A stretch of 10,227 nucleotides of DNA, taken from Desulfobacteraceae bacterium. GTDB lineage: Bacteria > Desulfobacterota > Desulfobacteria > Desulfobacterales > Desulfobacteraceae. Shown here in pieces: positions 1 to 5,734 of the stretch (positions are counted from its first letter, which is position 1; each line of letters opens with the position of its first letter). Location of the stretch: NCBI GenBank assembly GCA_015486915.1, contig WFQS01000621.1, positions 1 through 10,227 of the forward strand, written 5' to 3'. Position numbers and translations under genes: made by a program. The notes under the pieces are model-generated. The model was not told where the DNA came from and made no database searches. It worked only from the letters and a program-made list of their open reading frames with translations.

Positions 1-434
1 GAGGGTGTTGTCGTGCCTCCATAGGTGCCTGAAAAACTTACGGGAAGATTTTCAGGATTATAATCAAAACCCACAATGAAATTTGTAATAAGGAACTTGT
101 CATTGGAAACATCTTTTCCAGCAGCATCCGTGCCGGAATTTGTTGCATACAGATACCCTGTACTTGCCCCGATGTTTAAATTCAGATTCTTTAACCCTGT
201 TTTCACAGTATTTTTAATGGTAGTCGCTTCGGTTATTCCCGATACTTCACCCTGTTCACCCTTCTGATCTGTTTTAACCTGTTTTCTATCTGCAACTTTA
301 TTTTCCAGTTCAGCAAGTCTTTGCTGCAGTATTTTAATCTGCTGCATCAATTCCTCATTGGATGCTGCCTTTGAAGTCTGCGGTAATCCTGCAAAAATAA
401 AAAATGCCATAAATAGTAAAATCAACTTTTTCAT
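1..434 (-). CDS. Partial exported beta-barrel (porin-like) outer-membrane protein, N-terminal part
   Basis: This reading frame starts at ATG 434 and stays open for 144 codons to the left edge, so its C-terminus lies outside the window. The start is fixed by a strong ribosome site, GGAGG at 441-445, six bases before ATG. The protein begins with a signal peptide (MKKLILLFMAFFIFAG, likely cleavage after SKA near residue 23). A short heptad-like coiled coil follows (ELMQQIKILQQRLAELENKV), then a charged K/Q/E linker. From about residue 80 it shows alternating hydrophobic and polar residues with aromatics (NLNLNIGASTGYLY, FIVGFDYN), as in outer-membrane beta strands. Signal peptide, coiled coil and barrel are typical of proteobacterial porins with a trimerising N-terminus. 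It follows cbiO on the same strand but lies 306 nt away, so it may have its own promoter. I do not recognise a specific family; a role in metal or cofactor passage is only suggested by position. Confidence 0.6.
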   Translation of the reverse strand, partial: MKKLILLFMAFFIFAGLPQTSKAASNEELMQQIKILQQRLAELENKVADRKQVKTDQKGEQGEVSGITEATTIKNTVKTGLKNLNLNIGASTGYLYATNSGTDAAGKDVSNDKFLITNFIVGFDYNPENLPVSFSGTYGGTTTP

Positions 435-469
435 ACTTTTCCTCCTTAAAATCCTTTTGTAGTACATTA

Positions 470-491
470 AAAAATAATTTATATTATTTTT
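470..491. promoter_or_regulatory. AT-rich palindrome upstream of the porin-like gene (candidate operator)
   Basis: Perfect 9-bp arms AAAAATAAT (470-478) and ATTATTTTT (483-491) flank a 4-nt centre, entirely A/T. It lies about 35 bp upstream of the porin-like start on the minus strand, where a promoter or operator would be expected. It resembles Fur/PerR-family sites only in being AT-rich and palindromic. A chance AT palindrome is possible. Confidence 0.3.
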
Positions 492-504
492 GAGATAAAC
501 CCTT

Positions 505-667
505 AGGATCGGAAATTTTATAAGTTGAACGAAATTGCTTGTCTTCTATCCCATCTACTTCGTTGCATCAAAGGCCGAATACTTTGAGTATGCAACCTTT
601 AATGCGCCTTGTACATGGGGTAGGAATTCTGCGCTGTTTCTGTTCAACTTATTTCATCTCCAATCCT
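505..667. repeat. 163-nt imperfect palindrome (intergenic repeat-like element 1)
   Basis: The outer arms AGGATCGGA (505-513) and TCTCCAATCCT (657-667) pair imperfectly. Inside them lie perfect 11-bp arms ATAAGTTGAAC (520-530) and GTTCAACTTAT (642-652). Further in, CTATCCCATCTAC pairs with GTACATGGGGTAG, and the centre has GTTGCAT with ATGCAAC plus CAAAG with CTTTG. The structure therefore spans almost the whole gap between cbiO and the porin-like gene. No clear target duplication is visible. An apparent ORF across it (535-720) is a by-product. It could be a mobile REP/MITE-like element, a structured RNA or an mRNA-processing hairpin. Confidence 0.6.
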
Positions 668-696
668 TAAAAACCGGTAAAATCTCAAAACTATGC

Positions 697-738
697 AATG
701 AAACTGAAATATTTGATTAAAAATAATCCAGTTTCATT
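697..738 (-). terminator. Weak hairpin after cbiO (possible terminator)
   Basis: Arms AATGAAACTG (697-706) and CAGTTTCATT (729-738) pair perfectly over 10 bp around a 22-nt AT-rich loop, directly after the cbiO stop. In the minus transcript the 3' side continues GCATAGTTTT, a poor U-tract. The long loop and low GC make termination uncertain. Confidence 0.3.
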
Positions 739-740
739 TG

Positions 741-1562
741 TTAAAAAAACCAGTGCCTATGAGGATGCGCATGGGCAACCCCGTTGTGAACATGGCGGTG
801 TTTATGAATAAGGTTGGCCTTTAACAGGATCTCCTCGTTATTTAATATGTCAATTGCCGTGCCCAGGGCAGATATTTTGTGATCCTGTCCCAGCACATAG
901 CAAAGCTCTGTTGCCACATAGGGGATTTCCAGGTCGTGTGTTGCAATGATAATTGTCTTCCCGTTTTCCGCAAGGGACATTACAAAATCGATAACCCACC
1001 CCTTTGTTTTCGGATCAAGGCTTGCAGAGGGTTCATCCATTAACCATACCTGTGGGTCAAGGGTCAGAATAGAGGCAATGGAGACTTTTTTCTTTTCGCC
1101 TTCACTTAAATGATACGGAGGTCTGTCCTTTAAATCATACAGGCCAAGACTTGTTAAAGCCTCGGAGACAATTTCCCTTACCCTTTTTTTTTCCATACCC
1201 ATTTGCAGCGGGGCAAAAGCCACCTCATCCCAGACCGTTGGAAGAAAAAGCTGAACATCCGGGTCCTGGAACACGAAACCCACCTTTGAGTGAAAATCCC
1301 TGGAAAATTTATTGTCTCTCATGGAAGATTCACTGATCACCTCTCCAAAGGCCTTAACCTCTCCTTTTACCGAAAAATAAAGTCCGTCGAGAAGCTTAAG
1401 AAGGGTTGACTTTCCAGACCCGTTTGCTCCAAGAAGAGACACGCTGTCACCCTGATTTATAACAAGACTCACCGAATCCAGAGCATGACCTGCAGCTCCT
1501 TCATAATCATAGGTAGCGTCTGACAGTTCAAACACTGCTTTTTTTTTCATTTTATTTTCCAT
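741..1562 (-). CDS. cbiO: Cobalt ECF transporter ATP-binding protein CbiO with a His-rich tail
   Basis: This is the ATPase of an energy-coupling-factor cobalt importer; it powers CbiQ and CbiM from the cytoplasmic face. At 273 residues it has the usual family length. All ABC motifs are visible: Walker A GANGSGKST (45-53), Q-loop FQDPDVQLF (98-106), signature LSEGEKKK (152-159), Walker B VWLMDEP (172-178) and switch histidine H209 in ATHD. FQDPD and LSEGEKKK are typical of the CbiO/EcfA branch. The last 21 residues carry eight histidines (253, 255, 257, 259, 264, 266, 268, 270), a likely metal-binding tail. The gene starts 10 nt after the cbiQ stop. Met1 is preceded by GAGGTG, slightly far away; Met5 (MKKKAV) is an alternative start. 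Last gene of the cbiM operon. Nickel as a further substrate cannot be excluded. Confidence 0.93.
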   Translation of the reverse strand: MENKMKKKAVFELSDATYDYEGAAGHALDSVSLVINQGDSVSLLGANGSGKSTLLKLLDGLYFSVKGEVKAFGEVISESSMRDNKFSRDFHSKVGFVFQDPDVQLFLPTVWDEVAFAPLQMGMEKKRVREIVSEALTSLGLYDLKDRPPYHLSEGEKKKVSIASILTLDPQVWLMDEPSASLDPKTKGWVIDFVMSLAENGKTIIIATHDLEIPYVATELCYVLGQDHKISALGTAIDILNNEEILLKANLIHKHRHVHNGVAHAHPHRHWFF

Positions 1563-1572
1563 TTTCCGTTAT

Positions 1573-2430
1573 TCACCTCAACACTATCCAGCACCCTATT
1601 ACCACCATTATAAACGTAATCCACAACCAGTCGATTAAATGGACTGAAAAATCATCCATAAGCTGTGGGTTCTCGGACCACCCCCTTGAAATCATAGCAA
1701 GATGTACATCACTGCTCATCCTGTAGGATTTCCCGATAAGCACACCAAGCCTTGAGACGATCCAGCCGTGCTCCTGTTTAATTTTCATATCCGAAATCTG
1801 CCGGCTTTTTTTCGCAAGAATCATTCCCTCAACTGTCCTTAAAAGGAGCTGAATATACCTGTATGTCATGGCAAGAACGAGGATGACAATTTCAGGAACC
1901 TTAAGCACGGATAAAGCCTTTAACAGGTGAACCCACTGTGTGGTCACCACAAGCAGGACGGCAAGGGATACCGAGGTTGCCACCCTCATAACGAGGATGG
2001 CAGCGCTGGTCAGTCCCTGGAGGGTTATAGTAATTTCTTCCGGTATAAAAAAAGGCCCAAAGTGATGCGGCGATAAAAAAGTAACAACCGTAAAAAGGGT
2101 CTTTCCCGGAGTTACAATATTAAAAATGGCCGGAATCGCTATAATGCCAGCAAAAAGCGGGATAAAAAGCCAGACTCTTTTAATAAAAAAAACCAGGCTC
2201 AGCCTTGATAAAAGCCCGAGAATAATGGTCAGGCCGTAAAGCAGACACAGAACCCGGAGGTTCCCTGCCAGCCCGGTAACAATCAACAGCAGAAGAATGG
2301 TGACAATTTTCACTCTTGGATCTATCTTCTGCATGAGCCCGTTTTTCGATGCATAGGTATTTGCAAAAATTGAAGACTGCATGGCCGCAGTAATTTCCGC
2401 CATTGTCTTTGCTATAAAATCTTTACCCAC
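1573..2430 (-). CDS. cbiQ: Cobalt ECF transporter transmembrane protein CbiQ
   Basis: This is the membrane T-component that couples CbiO ATP hydrolysis to the CbiM substrate subunit. It is 285 residues long, with hydrophobic segments near 41-55, 60-75, 88-106, 141-162, 180-198 and 268-284. It carries the family's cytoplasmic coupling region with two short Ala-x-x-Ser-Arg motifs, AKKSRQ (206-211) and AMISRG (245-250), which contact the ATPase. DPRVK near residue 37 is also typical of CbiQ. The call starts at GTG 2430, three nt after the preceding stop, probably by translational coupling. ATG at 2403 (Met10) is an alternative; neither has a strong ribosome site, and the first nine residues look dispensable. 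The neighbours, a CbiM operon in the usual order, make the assignment firm. Cobalt rather than nickel is inferred from the surrounding cobalamin genes. Confidence 0.92.
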   Translation of the reverse strand: MGKDFIAKTMAEITAAMQSSIFANTYASKNGLMQKIDPRVKIVTILLLLIVTGLAGNLRVLCLLYGLTIILGLLSRLSLVFFIKRVWLFIPLFAGIIAIPAIFNIVTPGKTLFTVVTFLSPHHFGPFFIPEEITITLQGLTSAAILVMRVATSVSLAVLLVVTTQWVHLLKALSVLKVPEIVILVLAMTYRYIQLLLRTVEGMILAKKSRQISDMKIKQEHGWIVSRLGVLIGKSYRMSSDVHLAMISRGWSENPQLMDDFSVHLIDWLWITFIMVVIGCWIVLR

Positions 2431-2433
2431 GCT

Positions 2434-2751
2434 TCAATTCCCGGTACTATTATTATTATGAGCCGACAGCAGCTTTCCTACTCCCCAGGTTGCAAGCATG
2501 ACAAGCAGCATCCCGCCAAAAGCAGAAAGGATATATCCGATATAATCCCCGGTGCCGGATACAGTATAATCGGCAAAAGGGGCGCTCCACAAATCGGAAA
2601 ACCTTGCAAGACCCTTTGGTATGAAGCCCACCATCGTTGTAAACGCATCATTTCCCCATTCACCCCAGGCATCCCCTGAGGCAAGAAGCCCGATGGGGGC
2701 AAGGATGCCGAGAACTGCAAGCCCAATTCCAAGTTTTGTTATATTTTTCAT
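2434..2751 (-). CDS. PDGLE-type small membrane subunit of the cobalt transporter (CbiN-like position)
   Basis: A 105-residue protein with one membrane helix at about 5-24 and a second at about 70-95. Between them is an extracytoplasmic stretch with GDAWGEWG (26-33), GFIPKGLARF (42-51), LWSAPFADY (54-62). This pattern matches the PDGLE domain that replaces or supplements CbiN in many cobalt/nickel CbiM-type transporters; classical CbiN looks different in sequence. It sits exactly where CbiN is expected, between cbiM and cbiQ, and its ATG overlaps the cbiM stop (ATGA at 2748-2751), which implies translational coupling. By analogy with CbiN it should sit in the inner membrane and help CbiM load metal. 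That role is inferred from position and topology; metal ligands are not obvious in the loop, which has no His or Cys. No gene symbol is given because it is not a true CbiN homologue by eye. Confidence 0.8.
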   Translation of the reverse strand: MKNITKLGIGLAVLGILAPIGLLASGDAWGEWGNDAFTTMVGFIPKGLARFSDLWSAPFADYTVSGTGDYIGYILSAFGGMLLVMLATWGVGKLLSAHNNNSTGN

Positions 2752-3440
2752 GCCGGCACCCCCTTTGTCATATTAATTAAGACTTCCGGCATCGATTTTC
2801 TCAAAAAAACCAGTACACCGCCGGTAACAATTGCTTCGATTATTCCTGCAACCGTCATATGAGCAAAAAGCATGGCAGGAATCGCCTGGGAAAGATTATA
2901 GGGGCAATAAAGAGGAGTCCCGTTTGCCGTGTGGAACAACATGGGCTGAAGACCAAATTCTACTGCCGCACACAATGCTGCCGTATTTATCCCCACATAG
3001 CCCCCTATTGCTGCTCCTATCCACTGTTTTGTCGAATCCAGGGCAGATGATCCTGCAATAAGTCTGTATACCCAGTAACCCACAATGGGAAGAACAATTG
3101 CCATGTTAAATACATTTGCTCCATAGGACAGAATTCCACCATCTCCGAAAAAAATCGCCTGGATAAACAGAGCTGCAGAAACACCCATGACTGCAGCCCA
3201 TGGTCCGAGTATAATGGCTATCAATACTCCCCCCACCGCATGGGCTGTTGTTCCGCCGGGAACCGGTGCATTAAACATCATAAGCACGAATGAAAATGCT
3301 GAAAAGATGCTTAAAAGCGGAATCGTTTTTGTTGTAAGGGTTTTTTTTACTTTCCGGGCAGCAACATACCAGAAAGGGGCAGCAGCTGCATACATTACAG
3401 CACAGGTTTGCGGACTTAAGTATCCGTCGGGAATATGCAT
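2748..3440 (-). CDS. cbiM: Cobalt transporter substrate-specific membrane protein CbiM
   Basis: This is the S-component that binds and translocates Co(II). The start is set at ATG 3440 because the protein then begins MHIPDGYLSP, the invariant CbiM/NikM N-terminus whose Met1 and His2 backbone and side chain coordinate the metal. GGAGG at 3448-3452 provides the ribosome site. A longer frame from 3614 would add 58 residues read out of a hairpin and a palindrome. The 230-residue product shows GTTAHAVGG (His ligand region near residue 70), GPWAAVMGVSAALFIQAIFFGDGGI and GANVFNMAIV, all conserved in the family, with about seven membrane segments. It is the first gene of the operon and overlaps the next by four bases. 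No B12 riboswitch is found directly upstream; the leader instead carries the alternative hairpins described separately. Selectivity for cobalt over nickel is inferred from neighbouring cbi genes. Confidence 0.95.
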   Translation of the reverse strand: MHIPDGYLSPQTCAVMYAAAAPFWYVAARKVKKTLTTKTIPLLSIFSAFSFVLMMFNAPVPGGTTAHAVGGVLIAIILGPWAAVMGVSAALFIQAIFFGDGGILSYGANVFNMAIVLPIVGYWVYRLIAGSSALDSTKQWIGAAIGGYVGINTAALCAAVEFGLQPMLFHTANGTPLYCPYNLSQAIPAMLFAHMTVAGIIEAIVTGGVLVFLRKSMPEVLINMTKGVPA

Positions 3441-3491
3441 TTTAAAACCTCCATTTGTCTTTAAAACCGGATAATAAATACCGGTTTTAAA
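3441..3491 (-). promoter_or_regulatory. cbiM leader with mutually exclusive hairpins at the ribosome binding site
   Basis: On the plus strand TTTAAAACC occurs at 3441-3449 (complement of the Shine-Dalgarno region) and again at 3460-3468. Its complement GGTTTTAAA lies at 3483-3491. In the cbiM transcript the first segment (3491-3481) can pair over 11 bp with the second (3470-3460), leaving the ribosome site free. It can also pair over 9 bp with the third (3449-3441), burying GGAGG. The outer pair alone is a perfect hairpin, TTAAAACCGG (3461-3470) with CCGGTTTTAA (3481-3490). Repeats and complementarity are seen directly; a regulatory switch is inference. Confidence 0.5.
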
Positions 3492-3538
3492 AAAGAATAA
3501 AATTGTAACGGCAACATAAAAGGGCTTTAAAATTAATA

Positions 3539-3699
3539 AGGGAACTGGAAGAAAATAATATACGTATATTGTGCAGTATTTTTGTTCGTTTTCAAGGCGT
3601 GATGACAGGTGCATAGTCGAACTATGTGCCTGTTATCACAACATAGAAAACGGGCAAAAGGGCAAACAGGATGCGTAAATTATTTTTTGGAAGTTCCCT
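3539..3699. repeat. 161-nt imperfect palindrome (intergenic repeat-like element 2)
   Basis: Terminal arms AGGGAACT (3539-3546) and AGTTCCCT (3692-3699) bound a structure paired over most of its length. Block 3579-3593 pairs with 3646-3660. The inner block 3596-3616 pairs with 3622-3642 around the 5-nt loop TCGAA. Most internal mismatches are G-U compatible in a plus-strand RNA. It lies in the gap between the binding-protein terminator and cbiM. No direct repeat is visible at its edges. It could be a dispersed palindromic repeat, a structured RNA or a very long 5'-leader hairpin of cbiM. Confidence 0.65.
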
Positions 3700-3810
3700 A
3701 ACTGCAAATCCTTGAATAATGCAGGGTAAACAATATACTGTGCAGTGATGGGGAATGCAGCAGAAACCGAACTTTTTATGAAACCGTCTGTTCAAATAAA
3801 AACAAGCCGT

Positions 3811-3868
3811 TTAAAAACAAAAAAAGCCACGAAATCTTCCAACAAATTGTTAAAAGTCTTCGTGACTC
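3811..3868 (-). terminator. Intrinsic terminator of the binding-protein gene
   Basis: In the minus transcript an almost fully paired 20-bp stem (arms 3866-3847 and 3845-3826) is followed by a U-rich run (3825-3811). Its imperfections are three to four G-U wobbles and one A-A mismatch in that orientation. It begins four bases after the stop codon at 3872. It should end transcription of the upstream gene and so separate the cbiM operon from the cbiK riboswitch unit. Confidence 0.8.
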
Positions 3869-3871
3869 ACA

Positions 3872-5437
3872 TTAAAAAATAAATTTTATTTTTTGAAAAG
3901 TTCTGCCTGAATGGATCAGGCTTATATTGGTCCTGGCAGTTTCATACTGCATTTGAAAAGCACAAATAGTTGAAAACCTGCTGTTTGTCAAGCTGATTTT
4001 AAATTTTTCTGTATTATTAGATTTGTTTTTATTCAACTCTGCTGCTGTTTTTATAATTTTAACGAGAGTTTTACCTGAAACTGAATTTTCTGGTAAAAAT
4101 TCTTTTCTTTTATTTAAATGCATTATTTTTAAGCCGACAAGAGTTTCTATCTGGTTGTACAGTGGATATGAATCATTTACATCTTTGATTTTAACGGGGG
4201 CAAAGGAATCCGGAAGATCAAAATACATAAACAACGCATAGGCAACATCTCCTTTTGTTATGGGAGAATCAGGGTAAAATTCATATTTTTTAACATTGTT
4301 AAAAAGCCCCTTGTATACAGCTGTTTCAATATACTTGTACCTGTCCCCGAAATAATCAATATCCCTGAAATCTCCGTATTTATGTTTTGAATCCGCTCTT
4401 TTCCGTATATCATGAAGATAATTTGGAGTTTTAAGGCGGATGTTCATCATTTTAACGAGTATCTCTGCAAAATCGGCCCTTGTAATCACACGCTTTTTAA
4501 TGAATCTGCTGATATCATTAAAATATGCAGGATATAAGATCCTTCCTATTTCATATATTCCGTCCAATAATCTCATAGTGGGCCTTGAGACTATTTTTTC
4601 ATCAATTATAAATACCTGATGATCTCTCACTGCTTTAATAGCCCTGAATCCGCCTTCTTCCCTGATTTTCCTGATATTTACGTGGTTCATTGCACCGCGC
4701 TGGGCAAGAAACACATCAATTTGACCGCCATGGGATAAAATACGCTCCTTTCCATATTCGGCAATATTGGTTCCCCTTCTCGCCTTTGCATCCTCTGCAA
4801 TATCGATCCCTCCGGCGGTTTTAAGGGCAAATACGGCAATGGAGGATGGAGCAAAAGTTTTCATTCTGCTGTGTATCGATTCAAAATAGACTTTTTTTCT
4901 CTTTGACAGAGGAATTTTTTTCACAATTGCCTTAATTTTTCCAAGTTCCCCATGAAAATCATCTATCATTTTGTCCGCCTGTTTTTCTTTTCCCGTGAGC
5001 ATGCCAAGCTCTTTCCAGTATGAAAACATTTCATCCACGGATCTCGGCTGCAGCGAAACAACCGTGATTCCAGCCCTTGTCAATTCTTTTACCAGGCCTT
5101 TATATGCACGGGCTATCATAGGCCTTATTAAAATCAGATCAGGACGGGCGGCAATAAATTTTTCAGCATCATCATGGTAGGAGAAAACTGGCTTTTTCAT
5201 GGTCATGGGCGGATAGGCCTCATTTTTGGAAACCCCTATAATTTCACTGTCAAGTCCTAAGGAAAACAGATTTTCAGTATGAGCTCCGTACAGGGAAATT
5301 ATCCTTTTAAATGGCTTTTTTACAATTATTTTATTATTGGAACTGTCCATAAAGGTAAAGGCATAGGTACTTATAACAGAGCCCATTATCAGCATAAATC
5401 CAACGGCCGCAAGTATATACGAAGCTTTTTTTATCAT
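3872..5437 (-). CDS. Exported BtuF/FepB-like metal-chelate binding protein fused to SLH-like repeats
   Basis: Periplasmic binding proteins of this class (Peripla_BP_2) capture B12, haem or metal chelates for ABC importers. Residues 1-26 form a signal peptide (MIKKASYILAAVGFMLIMGS). Residues about 43-305 match the binding fold: RIISLYGAHTENLFSLGL (45-62) with IIGVS, then AARPDLILI (96-104) and a long connecting helix near 135-175. Residues about 316-470 carry SLH-like units: ITRADFAEIL, then FRDI...YKYIETAVYKGLF...FYPDSPITKGDVAYALF, then IKDV...IETLVGLKIM...FLPENSVSGKTLV. SLH domains anchor proteins to the cell wall or peptidoglycan, so this protein may be tethered. No permease or ATPase gene lies beside it. 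The final ~50 residues are rich in S, T, N, K and come from AT-rich DNA, perhaps an extension after loss of an older stop. AGAGGAAA precedes the ATG. Ligand unknown; cobalt- or tetrapyrrole-related by context, since it follows cbiK on the same strand. Confidence 0.82.
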   Translation of the reverse strand: MIKKASYILAAVGFMLIMGSVISTYAFTFMDSSNNKIIVKKPFKRIISLYGAHTENLFSLGLDSEIIGVSKNEAYPPMTMKKPVFSYHDDAEKFIAARPDLILIRPMIARAYKGLVKELTRAGITVVSLQPRSVDEMFSYWKELGMLTGKEKQADKMIDDFHGELGKIKAIVKKIPLSKRKKVYFESIHSRMKTFAPSSIAVFALKTAGGIDIAEDAKARRGTNIAEYGKERILSHGGQIDVFLAQRGAMNHVNIRKIREEGGFRAIKAVRDHQVFIIDEKIVSRPTMRLLDGIYEIGRILYPAYFNDISRFIKKRVITRADFAEILVKMMNIRLKTPNYLHDIRKRADSKHKYGDFRDIDYFGDRYKYIETAVYKGLFNNVKKYEFYPDSPITKGDVAYALFMYFDLPDSFAPVKIKDVNDSYPLYNQIETLVGLKIMHLNKRKEFLPENSVSGKTLVKIIKTAAELNKNKSNNTEKFKISLTNSRFSTICAFQMQYETARTNISLIHSGRTFQKIKFIF

Positions 5438-5476
5438 AATAAAAAATTTCCTCTTTCTTCAAACCTGTTAAATAGT

Positions 5477-5607
5477 GTAAATATTCGACCTTAATCATGT
5501 AAATTTTGGGAAGTGCTTCATATTCGCCTATTTGGGACTGTGTAGCATACTAATGCTATGTGAGCAGGCCAAAATAGGTGAAGATGGAGTGCTGGCCGAA
5601 TATTTAC
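5477..5607. mobile_element. 131-bp MITE-like palindrome with 8-9 bp flanking direct repeats (element 3)
   Basis: Terminal inverted repeats of 14 bp with one mismatch lie at 5477-5490 (GTAAATATTCGACC) and 5594-5607 (GGCCGAATATTTAC). They are flanked by identical copies of TAAATAGTG (5469-5477 and 5608-5616), as a transposition target duplication would be. Inside is a hairpin: 5512-5535 pairs with 5569-5593, then TAGCAT (5543-5548) with ATGCTA (5553-5558). There is no coding capacity, so it would be non-autonomous. The 9-bp repeat shares its last base with the terminal repeat, so the duplication may be 8 bp. Confidence 0.6.
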
Positions 5608-5614
5608 TAAATAG

Positions 5615-5692
5615 TGCCTGATTGCCCTGTAAATACAAGGTCATATCATCCGTAGGGAAGCAGAAGATATCCAATCCCAGGGCAATCAGGCA
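5615..5692. repeat. Perfect 15-bp inverted repeat with a 48-nt loop between cbiK and the binding-protein gene
   Basis: TGCCTGATTGCCCTG (5615-5629) and CAGGGCAATCAGGCA (5678-5692) are exact complements. The loop has a smaller pair ATATC/GATAT (5643-5647, 5666-5670). In the minus transcript no U-tract follows, so it does not look like an intrinsic terminator. A neighbouring hairpin, CACCAT (5698-5703) with ATGGTG (5712-5717), extended by GCCTG/CAGGC, would compete for one arm. Possible roles are mRNA stabilisation, processing between cbiK and the next gene, or a small palindromic repeat. Confidence 0.6.
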
Positions 5693-5734
5693 ACCCGCAC
5701 CATTGACAGAGATGGTGAAGCCTGCAACCTGAAG

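Noticed and set aside
535..720. Small plus-strand ORF between the porin-like gene and cbiO
   Set aside because: It lies mostly inside the 163-nt palindrome, has no ribosome site and no recognisable protein features.
3441..3614. A 58-residue N-terminal extension of CbiM from an upstream ATG
   Set aside because: CbiM must begin MHIPDGYLSP, the ribosome site GGAGG sits before ATG 3440, and the extension is read from a hairpin and a palindrome.
3441..3810. A second cobalamin riboswitch ahead of cbiM
   Set aside because: No B12 box or GCCACTG and no conserved core appear on the minus strand here; only hairpins and a long palindrome are present.
505..5692. CRISPR array formed by the repeated palindromes
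   Set aside because: The palindromes differ in sequence, are kilobases apart and lack regular short repeats with spacers.
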